From: Bradyrhizobium amphicarpaeae
GTDB lineage: Bacteria > Pseudomonadota > Alphaproteobacteria > Rhizobiales > Xanthobacteraceae
Length of the DNA stretch: 64,000 bases
Direction of reading: 5' to 3'
NCBI RefSeq assembly: GCF_002266435.3
Contig: NZ_CP029426.2
Span: 310,001 to 374,000, forward strand
Every line of letters starts with the position of its first letter. Position 1 is the stretch's first letter. The notes beneath the pieces are model-generated. The model made no database searches, was not told the DNA's origin, and saw only the letters and a list, made by a program, of their open reading frames with translations. The translations under genes and the position numbers were made by a program. Shown here piece after piece: positions 26,767 to 35,724 of this stretch.

Positions 26767-28296
26767 CTATTTCTTTGCGTAAATGTCCTTGTACGTATCG
26801 CGCAGCACGTTCTTCTGCACCTTGCCCATCGTGTTGCGCGGCAGTTCGTCGACGACGAAGACGCGCTTGGGCATCTTGAATTTTGCGAGACGCCCGTCGA
26901 GCGCCTTCAGGACCGAGGCTTCGCTCACGTCCGCGCCCTTGTTGCAAACCAGCACCGCCGTAACGCCCTCGCCGAAATCGGCATGCGGCACGCCGATCAC
27001 GGCGGATTCCACCACGCCCGGCATGGCGTCGATCTCGCTTTCGATCTCTTTCGGATACACGTTGAAGCCGCCGGAGATCACGAGATCCTTGCCGCGGCCG
27101 AGAATGTGGACGTAGCCCTTGCCGTCGATCTTGCCGAGGTCGCCGGTGATGAAGAAGCCGTCGGGCCGGAATTCGGACTTGGTCTTCTCCGGCATGCGCC
27201 AATAGCCCTTGAAGACGTTCGGGCCCTTCACCTCGATCATGCCGATCTCTTCGCGCGGCAGCTCCTTGCCGGTCTCGGGTTCGGTGACGCGGACGGAGAC
27301 GCCGGGCAAGGGAAAGCCGACCGCGCCGGGCACGCGCTCGCCGTCATAGGGGTTCGACGTGTTCATGTTGGTTTCGGTCATGCCATAGCGCTCCAGCACG
27401 GCATGCCCCGTCCGCGCCGACCATTCGCGATGGGTTTCCGCCAGCAGCGGCGCCGAACCCGAGATGAACAGCCGCATATGCTTCGTGGTGTCGCGCGACA
27501 GCGCGGAATTTTGCAGAAGCCGCGTGTAGAAGGTCGGCACGCCCATCAACACCGTGGCGCGCGCCATCAGCTTGATGATCAAATCCGGATCGAGCTTCGG
27601 CAGGAAGATCATCGAGGCACGTGCGAACAGCGTCACGTTGGTCGCCACGAACAGGCCGTGGGTGTGATAGATCGGCAGTGCGTGGATCAGCACGTCCTGG
27701 TCGGTGAAACGCCAGTAGCCGACGAGCGAGAGCGAGTTCGACGCCAGATTGTCATGCGTCAGCATCGCGCCCTTGGAGCGCCCTGTCGTGCCCGAGGTGT
27801 AGAGGATCGCGGCGAGATCGTCGCTCGCCCGCGCCACGGTGGCGAATTCGGGGTTCGCCTTGTCGGCGGCCTCCGTCAGCGAACCCTTCCCGTCGGGCCC
27901 AAGCGTCTCGATCTTCGCTTTTACCTTGGCGGCGATCGGGGCGAGGCCTTCGGCCTTGGAGGGATCGCAGACCACCAGCGACGGCTCGGCGTCGCCGATG
28001 AAGTAATCGAGCTCGTTCAGCGTATAGGCGGTGTTGAGCGGCAAATAGACCGCGCCGGCCCTGACCGTGCCGAGATACAGCACGATATTGGCGACGGACT
28101 TTTCGACCTGCACCGCGACCCGGTCGCCGGGCTTCACGCCGCGCGCGACCAGCACATTCGCCATCTGCCCGGCCCGTGCGATCAGATCGCCATAGCTGAT
28201 CTGGCCGCCGTCCTGCGTCTCGATCGCGAGGCGCGCAGGGTCGTCCAGGCCGTCGAACAGTCGGGAAAACAGATTGGCGTTGGCAGCTGGGTTCAT
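26767..28296 (-). CDS. matB: Malonyl-CoA synthetase
   Basis: 509 residues. It activates malonate to malonyl-CoA with ATP. The P-loop-like YTSGTTGRSKGAML, the hinge GRGKDLVISGGFNVYPKEIE and the C-terminal catalytic Lys in PRNTMGKVQKN are all present. The whole sequence is very close to the structurally studied Rhodopseudomonas palustris MatB, as I remember it. No malonyl-CoA decarboxylase gene (matA) or malonate carrier is adjacent, so malonate use would rely on distant genes. It diverges from an SDR gene. Confidence 0.95.
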   Translation of the reverse strand: MNPAANANLFSRLFDGLDDPARLAIETQDGGQISYGDLIARAGQMANVLVARGVKPGDRVAVQVEKSVANIVLYLGTVRAGAVYLPLNTAYTLNELDYFIGDAEPSLVVCDPSKAEGLAPIAAKVKAKIETLGPDGKGSLTEAADKANPEFATVARASDDLAAILYTSGTTGRSKGAMLTHDNLASNSLSLVGYWRFTDQDVLIHALPIYHTHGLFVATNVTLFARASMIFLPKLDPDLIIKLMARATVLMGVPTFYTRLLQNSALSRDTTKHMRLFISGSAPLLAETHREWSARTGHAVLERYGMTETNMNTSNPYDGERVPGAVGFPLPGVSVRVTEPETGKELPREEIGMIEVKGPNVFKGYWRMPEKTKSEFRPDGFFITGDLGKIDGKGYVHILGRGKDLVISGGFNVYPKEIESEIDAMPGVVESAVIGVPHADFGEGVTAVLVCNKGADVSEASVLKALDGRLAKFKMPKRVFVVDELPRNTMGKVQKNVLRDTYKDIYAKK

Positions 28297-28381
28297 GCAA
28301 CATTCCTCGCCGGCGAAGGCCGGTCAAACCGAGGGCTGGATTAGCAAAAACCGCCCCGATGAAGCAACGGAGACAGTTTGC

Positions 28382-29143
28382 ATGTCAAAAAACGGGAAAC
28401 GCGTAGCCTGGGTCACGGGTGGCGGCAGCGGGATCGGGGAGGCCGGCGCCGAGGCGCTGGCTGCCGACGGCTGGACGGTGGTGGTATCGGGCCGGCGCAA
28501 GGACGCCCTGGATGGCGTGGTGGCAAAGATTGCCGGGGCCGGCGGGGCGGCCGAGGCCATCGCGTTGGACGTCTCCAACGCCGCGCAAGCCCAGAAAGCC
28601 GCCGATCAGATCGTCGCTAGGCACGGCCGCATCGACCTCCTGGTCAACAACGCCGGCATTAATATTCCCAAGCGCAGCTGGAAGGACATGGAACTGGAAG
28701 GCTGGGACCAACTGGTCCAGGTCAATCTCAACGGCGTGCTCTATTGCATGCGCGCGGTGCTGCCGACGATGCGCAAGCAGCAGGACGGCGCGATCATCAA
28801 CGTCTCGTCCTGGGCCGGCCGCCACGTCTCGAAGATGCCGGGCCCGGCCTACACCACCACCAAACATGCAGTGCTGGCGTTGACCCATTCCTTCAACATG
28901 GACGAATGCGTCAACGGCCTGCGCGCCTGCTGCCTGATGCCGGGCGAGGTGGCCACTCCCATCCTCAAGCTGCGCCCGGTGGTGCCGAGCGAGGACGAGC
29001 AGGCGAAGATGCTGCAGTCCGAAGATCTCGGCCGCACCATCGCCTTCATCGCGAGCATGCCGGCGCGCGTCTGCATCAACGAGGTGTTGATCAGCCCGAC
29101 GCATAATCGCGGCTTCATCCAGACGCCGAACAACAGGGATTGA
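28382..29143 (+). CDS. Short-chain dehydrogenase/reductase
   Basis: 253 residues. The classical SDR motifs are complete: TGGGSGIG near residue 13, NNAGI near 89, the catalytic Ser in NVSSWAG, YxxxK as YTTTKHAVL, and PGEVATP after it. The cofactor is probably NADP, given SGRRKD with Arg after the second strand. The substrate is unknown. It diverges from matB with an 85-base spacer, but nothing shows that the two are linked. Confidence 0.9.
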   Translation: MSKNGKRVAWVTGGGSGIGEAGAEALAADGWTVVVSGRRKDALDGVVAKIAGAGGAAEAIALDVSNAAQAQKAADQIVARHGRIDLLVNNAGINIPKRSWKDMELEGWDQLVQVNLNGVLYCMRAVLPTMRKQQDGAIINVSSWAGRHVSKMPGPAYTTTKHAVLALTHSFNMDECVNGLRACCLMPGEVATPILKLRPVVPSEDEQAKMLQSEDLGRTIAFIASMPARVCINEVLISPTHNRGFIQTPNNRD

Positions 29144-29478
29144 GGCGGGCACAACTGCCGCAACGGGCGCCCTGCCATAGGCTGGGCAAAGCGAAGCGTG
29201 CCCACCATGTCTCTCAATCATGCAGAGATGGTGGGCACGGCGCTTCGCGCCTTTGCCCGCCCTGCGGCACCTTTTGCTTCGCGCACGCCTTACACGAACT
29301 TCCCCGCGCATAGTTTCACGCATCACAAAGAATTTTAATCCGAAACCGCACGGCGAACCCTCCCGTAGTTCGGTCCAACGACGGCGCTGCTGCTCCAAGC
29401 CAAAAGGTCGCAGCCGTCGTTGTTGCCCCAACGCAAACGCCGGCCATCGCCGGTCACAATCCAATCGGGAGTCTCTCC
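29144..29478. other. 335-base spacer between the SDR and fasciclin genes
   Basis: It holds an R5 repeat (29177-29267) and then about 200 bases of leader with no supported gene. A promoter for the fasciclin gene is expected here, but I could not pick one out with confidence. Confidence 0.6.
29177..29267. repeat. Interspersed palindromic repeat, family R5, copy 1
   Basis: Inverted arms GGGCAAAGCGAAGCGTGCCCACC and GGTGGGCACGGCGC...TTTGCCC form one long hairpin of about 90 bases. Copies lie at 31658-31750 and 37680-37767, and a half copy at 35070-35110. Confidence 0.87.
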
Positions 29479-30033
29479 ATGTCGAAGCGCATTGCCTATC
29501 TCGCTGCCGCCGCCTTCAGCGCCCTCGCCATCACCGCGACCGTCGTCGCGCCTGCCCGCGCCGAGGAAAAGACCGTCATGGTCGGCGGCGCCGCGATGTT
29601 CCCGTCCAAGAACATCGTGCAGAACGCGGTCAATTCGAAGGACCACACCACGCTGGTGGCGGCGGTGAAGGCGGCCGGCCTGGTGCCGACGCTGGAAGGC
29701 AAGGGTCCGTTCACGGTGTTCGCGCCGACCAACGCCGCCTTCGGCAAGCTGCCGGCCGGCACCGTCGACAACCTGGTCAAGCCCGAGAACAAAGCGACGC
29801 TGACCAAGATCCTCACCTACCACGTCGTCCCCGGCAAGCTCGAGGCCTCCGACCTCAAGGACGGCCAGAAGCTGAAGACCGTCGAGGGCGAGGAGCTTAC
29901 CGTGAAGAAGTCGGGCAGCTCCGTCATGATCGTCGACGCCAAGGGCGGCTCCTCCACCGTCACCATCCCGAACGTCAACCAGTCGAACGGCGTCATCCAT
30001 GTCGTCGACACCGTGCTGATGCCGGCGTCGTAA
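29479..30033 (+). CDS. Secreted fasciclin-domain protein
   Basis: 184 residues. A signal peptide ends at ARAEEK (about residue 30), followed by one fasciclin domain: TLVAAVKAAGLVPTLEG, GPFTVFAPTNAAFGKLP, LTYHVVPGKLEA-type core, and the NGVIHVVDTVLMP end. Fasciclin proteins act in adhesion or bind periplasmic partners; in rhizobia an Nex18 relative is needed for nitrogen-fixing symbiosis. The final MPAS is at the stop, and a strong terminator follows. It is near, but transcriptionally separate from, the cytochrome b/molybdoenzyme pair. Confidence 0.93.
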   Translation: MSKRIAYLAAAAFSALAITATVVAPARAEEKTVMVGGAAMFPSKNIVQNAVNSKDHTTLVAAVKAAGLVPTLEGKGPFTVFAPTNAAFGKLPAGTVDNLVKPENKATLTKILTYHVVPGKLEASDLKDGQKLKTVEGEELTVKKSGSSVMIVDAKGGSSTVTIPNVNQSNGVIHVVDTVLMPAS

Positions 30034-30076
30034 CACCGCAAGCTCCTGTTTCATCCCCGACAGGATGTTTCGAGAT

Positions 30077-30107
30077 GGCGAGCCGGGGGTGCCCGGCTCG
30101 CCTTTTT
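30077..30107 (+). terminator. Intrinsic terminator of the fasciclin gene
   Basis: Stem GGCGAGCCGGG / CCCGGCTCGCC with a GGTG loop is followed directly by five T bases. Confidence 0.9.
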
Positions 30108-30215
30108 GTGACCGCCATAGCCTGGCGGCATCGATTCAATGGCTGAGAAGGACGTAACGAAAGCCGGCGGCTCGGCGTATAATTGCCGACACACGATCCT
30201 CAGGACGGAACCATC

Positions 30216-30845
30216 ATGGCGAGCCTTACAGTCAGCGACGAGCAGGTCAGGGCCAACCCGGCCAAAGTGATCCAGCCGGCCTGGGTCCGCGTCATGCACT
30301 GGGTCAATGCACTGGCCATGATCCTGATGATCCTGTCGGGGTGGCAGATCTACAACGCCTCGCCGCTGTTCGGCTTCAGTTTTCCGCGCGAATACACGCT
30401 CGGCGGATGGCTCGGCGGTGGCCTGCTCTGGCATTTTGCCGCGATGTGGCTGTTGATGGTCAACGGCCTCGCCTACCTCGTCACCGGCTTCGCCACCGGC
30501 CGTTTCCGCAAGAAGCTGTTACCAATCACCCCGTCCGGCGTGCTCCACGACGTCAGGGCTGCGCTGACCTTCAAGCTCGGCCATGACGATCTCAGCGTCT
30601 ACAATTACGTGCAGCGCACGCTCTACGCCGGCATCATCGTGATCGGCGTGCTGATCGTGCTCACGGGCCTGGGGATGTGGAAGCCGGTGCAGCTGCATTG
30701 GCTCGTCTCACTGTTCGGCGACTACCCGACCGCGCGCTACATCCATTTCTTCTGCATGGCCGCGATCTGCGCGTTCCTCGTCATCCACGTCCTGCTCGCG
30801 CTGCTCGTGCCGAAGAGCCTGCGCGCCATGATCATCGGCCGTTGA
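30216..30845 (+). CDS. Cytochrome b561/b-type membrane subunit, partner of the next molybdoenzyme
   Basis: 209 residues with four main transmembrane helices. Candidate heme ligands are His in RVMHWVNA (helix 1), LLWHFAAMW (helix 2) and the His residues in YIHFFCMAAICAFLVIHVLL (helix 4), as in cytochrome b561/NiFe-hydrogenase b-type subunits. It probably passes electrons between the quinone pool and the molybdopterin enzyme encoded 11 bases downstream. The ATG at 30216 is used rather than a longer frame starting within the spacer. Confidence 0.9.
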   Translation: MASLTVSDEQVRANPAKVIQPAWVRVMHWVNALAMILMILSGWQIYNASPLFGFSFPREYTLGGWLGGGLLWHFAAMWLLMVNGLAYLVTGFATGRFRKKLLPITPSGVLHDVRAALTFKLGHDDLSVYNYVQRTLYAGIIVIGVLIVLTGLGMWKPVQLHWLVSLFGDYPTARYIHFFCMAAICAFLVIHVLLALLVPKSLRAMIIGR

Positions 30846-30856
30846 GGGAGCAAGTC

Positions 30857-31639
30857 ATGGCCAAGCGCTCATTCCTGATCCCCGGCGTCGACAAGCGGCT
30901 GCTGATCAAGGACTCCATCAAGACCATGCCCGACGTCACCCGCCGCCGCTTCATCGCGGGCGGCGCCAGCCTGGGCGCGCTGACGCTGCTCACCGGCTGC
31001 GACGTCGTCGATTCGTCCTCGGCTGAAAACATGCTGGCCCGGATCTCGAAATTCAACGATTCGGTGCAGGCCTTCATCTTCAACCCCGACGCGCTGGCGC
31101 CGACCTTCCCCGAGAGCGCGATCACGAAGCCGTTTCCGTTCAATGCCTATTACGATCTCGACGATGCGCCCGACGTCTCGGCGGCGGATTGGAAGCTCGA
31201 AGTGCGCGGCCTCGTCGACAACAAGAAATCCTGGACGCTGGACGAGCTTTACAAGCTGCCGCAGGTCTCGCAGATCACCCGCCACATCTGCGTCGAGGGC
31301 TGGAGCGCGATCGGCAGCTGGACCGGCACGCCCTTGCGCGATTTCCTCAAGCTGATCGGCGCCGACACGCGCGCCAAATACGTCTGGTTCCAGTGCGCCG
31401 ACAAGGACGGCTACAACTCGCCTCTGGACATGCGCTCCGCGCTGCATCCGCAGACGCAGATGACGTTCAAATATGCCAACGAAATTCTGCCGCGCGCCTA
31501 TGGCTTCCCGATGAAGATCCGCGTGCCGACAAAGCTCGGCTTCAAGAACCCGAAATACGTCGTCTCGATGGAAGTCACCAACGACTACAAGGGCGGCTAT
31601 TGGGAAGACCAGGGGTATAATTCGTTCAGCGGGAGCTAG
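30857..31639 (+). CDS. Molybdopterin-dependent oxidoreductase, Tat-exported, possible lipoprotein
   Basis: 260 residues. A sulfite-oxidase/MsrP-type fold is shown by the cofactor-binding Cys145 in HICVEGWSAIGSWTG and by FQCADKDGYNSP. A twin-arginine motif TRRRF (28-32) follows an unusually long 27-residue lead, and a lipobox-like LLTGC (Cys48) comes right after the hydrophobic stretch, so the mature protein may be lipid-anchored. GAGGGAG precedes the ATG. The gene is coupled to a cytochrome b gene, as in YedYZ-like systems, but this partner is b561-like. The substrate (sulfoxide, sulfite or other) is unknown. Confidence 0.88.
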   Translation: MAKRSFLIPGVDKRLLIKDSIKTMPDVTRRRFIAGGASLGALTLLTGCDVVDSSSAENMLARISKFNDSVQAFIFNPDALAPTFPESAITKPFPFNAYYDLDDAPDVSAADWKLEVRGLVDNKKSWTLDELYKLPQVSQITRHICVEGWSAIGSWTGTPLRDFLKLIGADTRAKYVWFQCADKDGYNSPLDMRSALHPQTQMTFKYANEILPRAYGFPMKIRVPTKLGFKNPKYVVSMEVTNDYKGGYWEDQGYNSFSGS

Positions 31640-31657
31640 CACCGCTGTCGCAATTTC

Positions 31658-31750
31658 GTAGGGTGGGCAAAGCGAAGCGTGCCCACGAATTTGTTGCGAT
31701 TCGAGAGAGATGGTGGGCACGGCACAAGTGCGCCTTTGCCCACCCTACGG
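31658..31750. repeat. Interspersed palindromic repeat, family R5, copy 2
   Basis: Arms GTAGGGTGGGCAAAGCG and GCGCCTTTGCCCACCCTAC are complementary at both ends. Its right end contains the stop codon of the MFS gene (31745-31747), so it forms the 3' end of that gene. Confidence 0.9.
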
Positions 31751-32947
31751 CACCGATTGCTTGGCCGGCCCTACCTTCCGCTGGCACAACGCCGCAACCG
31801 CGCCGAGCGCCAGCAATGCAGCTGACACATTGAGCGCGTAGCTCAGGCTCCCCAGCGCATCCGTGATCGCGCCGACCACGATTGGCCCCAGCGTCTGGCC
31901 GACACCGAACGAGATCGTCATCGCCGCGATCGCGGTCGGCCACATCGCCGGCGGATAGTTGAAGCGCACGAAGGCGGTGGTCGAGCCGACCACGGCGAAG
32001 AAGGCGACGCCGAACACGATCGCCGAGACCGCGAGCCATGCCGGCGAATGCCCCAGCATCGGCAGCGCCGCACCGAGCGCGTTGGTGCCCAGGATGATGG
32101 CGGTGGCGAGCCCGCCGCGATCGAGCGCCAGCACGCCGCGCCAGGCCCAGGGCGTGACGAAGGCGCTCAACCCGATCAGGCCCCAGAACGCGGCCTGCGC
32201 CGCGGCTCCGCCGCCGCCGTCGCGCACATAAGCGATCATGAAGGTCATGTAGGCGATGTAGCCCGCGCCGAACAGGAAGTAGCCGGCGAGATAGATCAGC
32301 ACGGGGAGAATGGCGAAGGCGGCGTGGCTGCCCTCGGAGAAGCGGACGCTGCTCTCGATGCGGATCAGAAACAGCGGGATCGTCATCGTGATGGACAGCA
32401 GCGTCAGCGCCCACCACACGATCCACCACGAGCCCGGCCCGAAATATTGCAGCGTGAACGGAGCGATCAGCCCTGAGGACAGGATGCCGATGCCGGGCCC
32501 GGCATAGAACAGGCTGAGCAGGAAATTGGCCCGCTCGGGGCGCGATTGCGCGATGGTCGCAGCGAGCGCGCCGCCGGCGACGAAGCCGGCCGCGGCGCCG
32601 AGACCCAGCACCAGGCGCGCCAGGCTCAGCGCGACGAAATTCCCCGTCAGCGCGCAAGTGGCGAGCGCGGCGACGCAGGCCAAAGTCCCGCCGCGGATCG
32701 CCGCCGACCAGCCGACGCGCTGGATCAGGCGCGACGCCACCAGCGCGCCGACGAGATAGCCGACGGCGTTGATGGTGTTCATGAATCCGGCCGCCGAGTA
32801 GGACCAGCCGAGGTCCTCCCGCATGTCCGGCAGCACCAGCGCATAGGCAAAGCGGCCGATGCCAAGCCCGACCGTGGCGGCCAGCGACAGGGTCAGGATC
32901 AGCCGCGCGGGGTGCGCGTCGGGCGGGGGGCGGTCAGGTGTGTGCAA
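31745..32947 (-). CDS. MFS transporter, YbfB/YjiJ-like
   Basis: 400 residues from a TTG at 32947; GGAG lies six bases upstream of this TTG, and the longer frame beyond it encodes arginine- and proline-rich sequence. About twelve hydrophobic helices are visible, with the family-like opening [39 protein letters not shown] and a [11 protein letters not shown] turn. Substrate unknown. The stop codon is contributed by an R5 repeat. A poor start and no partner gene limit what can be said. Confidence 0.85.
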   Translation of the reverse strand: MHTPDRPPPDAHPARLILTLSLAATVGLGIGRFAYALVLPDMREDLGWSYSAAGFMNTINAVGYLVGALVASRLIQRVGWSAAIRGGTLACVAALATCALTGNFVALSLARLVLGLGAAAGFVAGGALAATIAQSRPERANFLLSLFYAGPGIGILSSGLIAPFTLQYFGPGSWWIVWWALTLLSITMTIPLFLIRIESSVRFSEGSHAAFAILPVLIYLAGYFLFGAGYIAYMTFMIAYVRDGGGGAAAQAAFWGLIGLSAFVTPWAWRGVLALDRGGLATAIILGTNALGAALPMLGHSPAWLAVSAIVFGVAFFAVVGSTTAFVRFNYPPAMWPTAIAAMTISFGVGQTLGPIVVGAITDALGSLSYALNVSAALLALGAVAALCQRKVGPAKQSVP

Positions 32948-33070
32948 GGGATACTCCGGCGTGCCGCACTGTGGCAGGCCCCGCCCGCCTTGCACAGCCG
33001 CGCCGCGGCAATGGTGTCTTGCCAAGCGCGCAACGCCGCTCTAGCACTCCGGCCGAAATTCACGAGAGGC

Positions 33071-33156
33071 CGTCATGCCCGGCCTTGTGCCGGGCATCCA
33101 TGTTCTTCGCGTCGCAAGCGAGAACGTGGATGGCCGGGTCAAGCCCGGCCATGACG
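33071..33156. repeat. Interspersed palindromic repeat, family R2, copy 3, next to leuB
   Basis: Arms CGTCATGCCCGGCCTTGTGCCGGGCAT and GGCCGGGTCAAGCCCGGCCATGACG enclose TCTTCGCGTCGCAAGCGAGAACG. The element ends about four bases before the GGAGG ribosome binding site of leuB, so it should be in the leuB leader. Confidence 0.88.
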
Positions 33157-33174
33157 AAACGGAGGAAGAACGTC

Positions 33175-34287
33175 ATGGCGACCCACAAACTGCTGCTGCT
33201 TCCCGGCGACGGTATCGGCCCCGAGGTGATGGGCGAGGTGAAGCGGCTGATCGACTGGCTCAATTCGGCCGGGATCGCCAAGTTCGAGACCGATACCGGC
33301 CTCGTCGGCGGCTCCGCCTATGACGCGCACAAGGTGTCGATCTCCGAGGGCGACATGGCCAAGGCGCTTGCCGCCGATGCCATCATCTTCGGCGCGGTCG
33401 GTGGCCCGAAATGGGACGCGGTGCCCTACGAGGTGCGCCCTGAAGCCGGCCTGCTGCGCCTGCGCAAGGATCTGGCTTTGTTCGCCAACCTCCGCCCCGC
33501 CGTGTGCTACCCGGCGCTGGCCGATGCCTCCAGCCTGAAGCGTGAGGCGGTCGAAGGCCTCGACATCATGATCGTGCGCGAACTCACCGGCGGCGTCTAT
33601 TTCGGCGAGCCCAAGACCATCACCGATCTCGGCAACGGTCAGAAGCGCGCCATCGATACCCAGGTGTACGACACCTATGAGATCGAGCGCATCGGCCGCG
33701 TCGCCTTCGAGCTCGCGCGGAAGCGCAAGAACAAGGTGACGTCGATGGAGAAGCGCAACGTCATGAAGTCGGGCGTGCTCTGGAACGAGGTCATGACGGC
33801 GGTCCACAAGCGCGAATATCCCGATGTCACGCTCGAGCATCAGCTCGCCGATTCCGGTGGCATGATGCTGGTGAAGGCGCCGAAGCAGTTCGACGTCATC
33901 GTCACCGACAATCTGTTCGGCGACATGCTGTCCGACATCGCGGCGATGCTGACGGGGTCGCTCGGCATGCTGCCCTCGGCTTCGCTCGGCGAGGTCGATG
34001 TGAAGAGCAAGAAGCGCAAGGCGCTGTACGAGCCCGTGCACGGCTCGGCGCCTGATATCGCCGGCCAGGGCCTCGCCAATCCGATCGCGATGATCTCGTC
34101 CTTCGGCATGGCGCTGCGCTATTCCTTCGACATGGGCGCGCTCGCCGACAAGGTCGACGCGGCCATCGCCGCGGTGCTCGCCAGCGGTCTGCGCACCGCC
34201 GACATCAAGTCGGAGGGCACCACCGCCGCTTCGACCACGCAGATGGGCGAAGCGATCCTGAAGGAATTGCAGAAGCTGCACGCGTAA
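33175..34287 (+). CDS. leuB: 3-isopropylmalate dehydrogenase
   Basis: 370 residues. It oxidises and decarboxylates 3-isopropylmalate with NAD in leucine synthesis. Family signatures include [24 protein letters not shown] and [20 protein letters not shown], and the metal- and substrate-binding residues look intact. GGAGGAAG precedes the ATG. It is not next to leuC or leuD, which are 10-14 kb away on the other strand. An R2 repeat lies upstream and an R4 repeat follows. Confidence 0.97.
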   Translation: MATHKLLLLPGDGIGPEVMGEVKRLIDWLNSAGIAKFETDTGLVGGSAYDAHKVSISEGDMAKALAADAIIFGAVGGPKWDAVPYEVRPEAGLLRLRKDLALFANLRPAVCYPALADASSLKREAVEGLDIMIVRELTGGVYFGEPKTITDLGNGQKRAIDTQVYDTYEIERIGRVAFELARKRKNKVTSMEKRNVMKSGVLWNEVMTAVHKREYPDVTLEHQLADSGGMMLVKAPKQFDVIVTDNLFGDMLSDIAAMLTGSLGMLPSASLGEVDVKSKKRKALYEPVHGSAPDIAGQGLANPIAMISSFGMALRYSFDMGALADKVDAAIAAVLASGLRTADIKSEGTTAASTTQMGEAILKELQKLHA

Positions 34288-34298
34288 GCCGTTCGGTC

Positions 34299-34376
34299 GT
34301 AGCCCGGATGAGCGAAAGCGACATCCGGGTCTTTGCCTGCAGCGTTCCCGGGTGTCGCTTCGCTCACCCGGGCTAC
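34299..34376. repeat. Interspersed palindromic repeat, family R4, copy 2
   Basis: Arms GTAGCCCGGATGAGCGAAAGCG and CGCTTCGCTCACCCGGGCTAC with ACATCCGGG / CCCGGGTGT inside; the same pattern as at 14627. It directly follows leuB and precedes the hexapeptide transferase gene. Confidence 0.88.
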
Positions 34377-34405
34377 GATCTACGACTTTCTTTCGGAGCC
34401 GCCTC

Positions 34406-35041
34406 ATGGACACGTCACGCCCCAAGATCGCGGAAACGTTCGTCCACGACACGGTGCGCCGGCGCGAGGCGCAGATCGGGCGACGCTGCGAAATTCTCAG
34501 CCACACCCGCATCGAATATGCCTCGCTCGGCGATTACTCCTATCTCGGCGAGAATTGCGAAATCGCCGACGCGGAAATCGGAAAGTTCACGGCCATCGCC
34601 AATTCGGTGCGGATCGGTGCGCCCAATCATCCGATGGGCCGGCCGTCGCAGCATCGCTTCACCTATGTTCCGGAATATTACGAGGCGGGGGTGACGCGCG
34701 ACCGTGACTTCTTCGCGGACCGTCGCGGCGACCGCGTCATCGTCGGCAACGATGTCTGGATCGGGCACGCCGCCATCCTGCTGCCCGGCGTGAATGTCGG
34801 CGACGGCGCGGTGATCGCGGCAGGCGCGGTCGTCAGCCGCGATGTCGAGCCCTACACCATCGTCGGCGGCGTCCCCGCGCGCCCGATCCGCCAGCGCTTT
34901 CCTGCTTCGGTCGCGGACAGCCTGCGCCGCATCGCCTGGTGGGATTGGCCGGATGAGCTCGTTTTCGAGCGTCTCGCCGATTTCCGCTCCGAGGCGATCG
35001 AAGAGTTCTGCAGGCGTTACGATCCCGCGGCGAACGCTTAA
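34406..35041 (+). CDS. Hexapeptide-repeat acyltransferase, phosphonate-metabolism type
   Basis: 211 residues. A left-handed beta-helix is built from hexapeptide turns ([50 protein letters not shown]), with [14 protein letters not shown] and the C-terminal WWDWP helix characteristic of the TIGR03308 family often found in C-P lyase clusters. It probably transfers an acyl group to a small substrate. No phn genes lie nearby, so a role in phosphonate use here is unproven. CGGAG lies near the ATG. Confidence 0.87.
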   Translation: MDTSRPKIAETFVHDTVRRREAQIGRRCEILSHTRIEYASLGDYSYLGENCEIADAEIGKFTAIANSVRIGAPNHPMGRPSQHRFTYVPEYYEAGVTRDRDFFADRRGDRVIVGNDVWIGHAAILLPGVNVGDGAVIAAGAVVSRDVEPYTIVGGVPARPIRQRFPASVADSLRRIAWWDWPDELVFERLADFRSEAIEEFCRRYDPAANA

Positions 35042-35069
35042 ACCGAATCTCGCTTGAACAACCGGTCTC

Positions 35070-35110
35070 GTCGGGTGGGCACGGCGCAAGGGCGCCTTTG
35101 CCCGCCCTAC
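35070..35110. repeat. Half copy of palindromic repeat family R5
   Basis: TCGGGTGGGCACGGCGCAAG followed by GGCGCCTTTGCCCGCCCTAC matches the right half of an R5 element; the left half is missing. Confidence 0.75.
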
Positions 35111-35125
35111 GGCACCTTCCAAAAG

Positions 35126-35156
35126 AAAAACGGCCGGGCGCGAGCCCGGCCGTTTT
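35126..35156. terminator. Bidirectional intrinsic terminator between converging genes
   Basis: Stem AAAACGGCCGGGC / GCCCGGCCGTTTT with loop GCGA serves the hexapeptide transferase gene on the plus strand and the small secreted protein gene on the minus strand. Confidence 0.87.
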
Positions 35157-35176
35157 GATTCGGTCGGTAACTCCGC

Positions 35177-35554
35177 TCAGTACAGCGGGAAATTCTGCGG
35201 ATAGCCGCCGACGTCCTGTGGCGGCGAGAGCGGCTGGCGGTCGATCGGGCGGTTGAGATTCTCGCGGGCGAAGGTCGGATAGCCCACGGCCGGCGGGAAG
35301 GCGTAGTCGGAGAACTTGCGGTCGCCCGGATTGACCTCGGTGCCGCCGTCGAGCCAGGAGCGCTTGCTGACATAGATGCGGGTGCGGCCCTGCTGGTAGA
35401 CGGCGTTGGGGCCGCTCGGGCCGTAATAGTGCCGGCCGCGCTCGTCATAGCGCTTGGTCTTGTTGTCGGCCGAGGCGGGCGTCACAAGGGACGTTGCAAT
35501 CACGGCGCCCGCTGCAAGCATGGTCGCCAATTTGGCAGAGAATTTCGAGCTCAT
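35177..35554 (-). CDS. Small secreted protein of unknown function
   Basis: 125 residues from the ATG at 35554. A signal peptide ends near TPASADNK (about residue 29). The mature part is polar and aromatic-rich, with YDERGRHYYGPSGP near the start and a C-terminal YPQNFPLY. AAGGGGA lies upstream. I do not recognise the family; an envelope or periplasmic location is expected. A shared bidirectional terminator follows. Confidence 0.78.
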   Translation of the reverse strand: MSSKFSAKLATMLAAGAVIATSLVTPASADNKTKRYDERGRHYYGPSGPNAVYQQGRTRIYVSKRSWLDGGTEVNPGDRKFSDYAFPPAVGYPTFARENLNRPIDRQPLSPPQDVGGYPQNFPLY

Positions 35555-35724
35555 CACGTCCCCTTCAGGCGGCAGGCCGCCAGTCGATTTCATCCTCATA
35601 CTAGCCCGGCCGGGGTGGGCACAACTAGGTCTATTGGGTCACACCGGCTCGGAATAATCGTGCGCACAGGCAAAAGTTGCATCAATACCAGCCACTTGAG
35701 CTTGATGCAGGAGCTTGACGTAAG

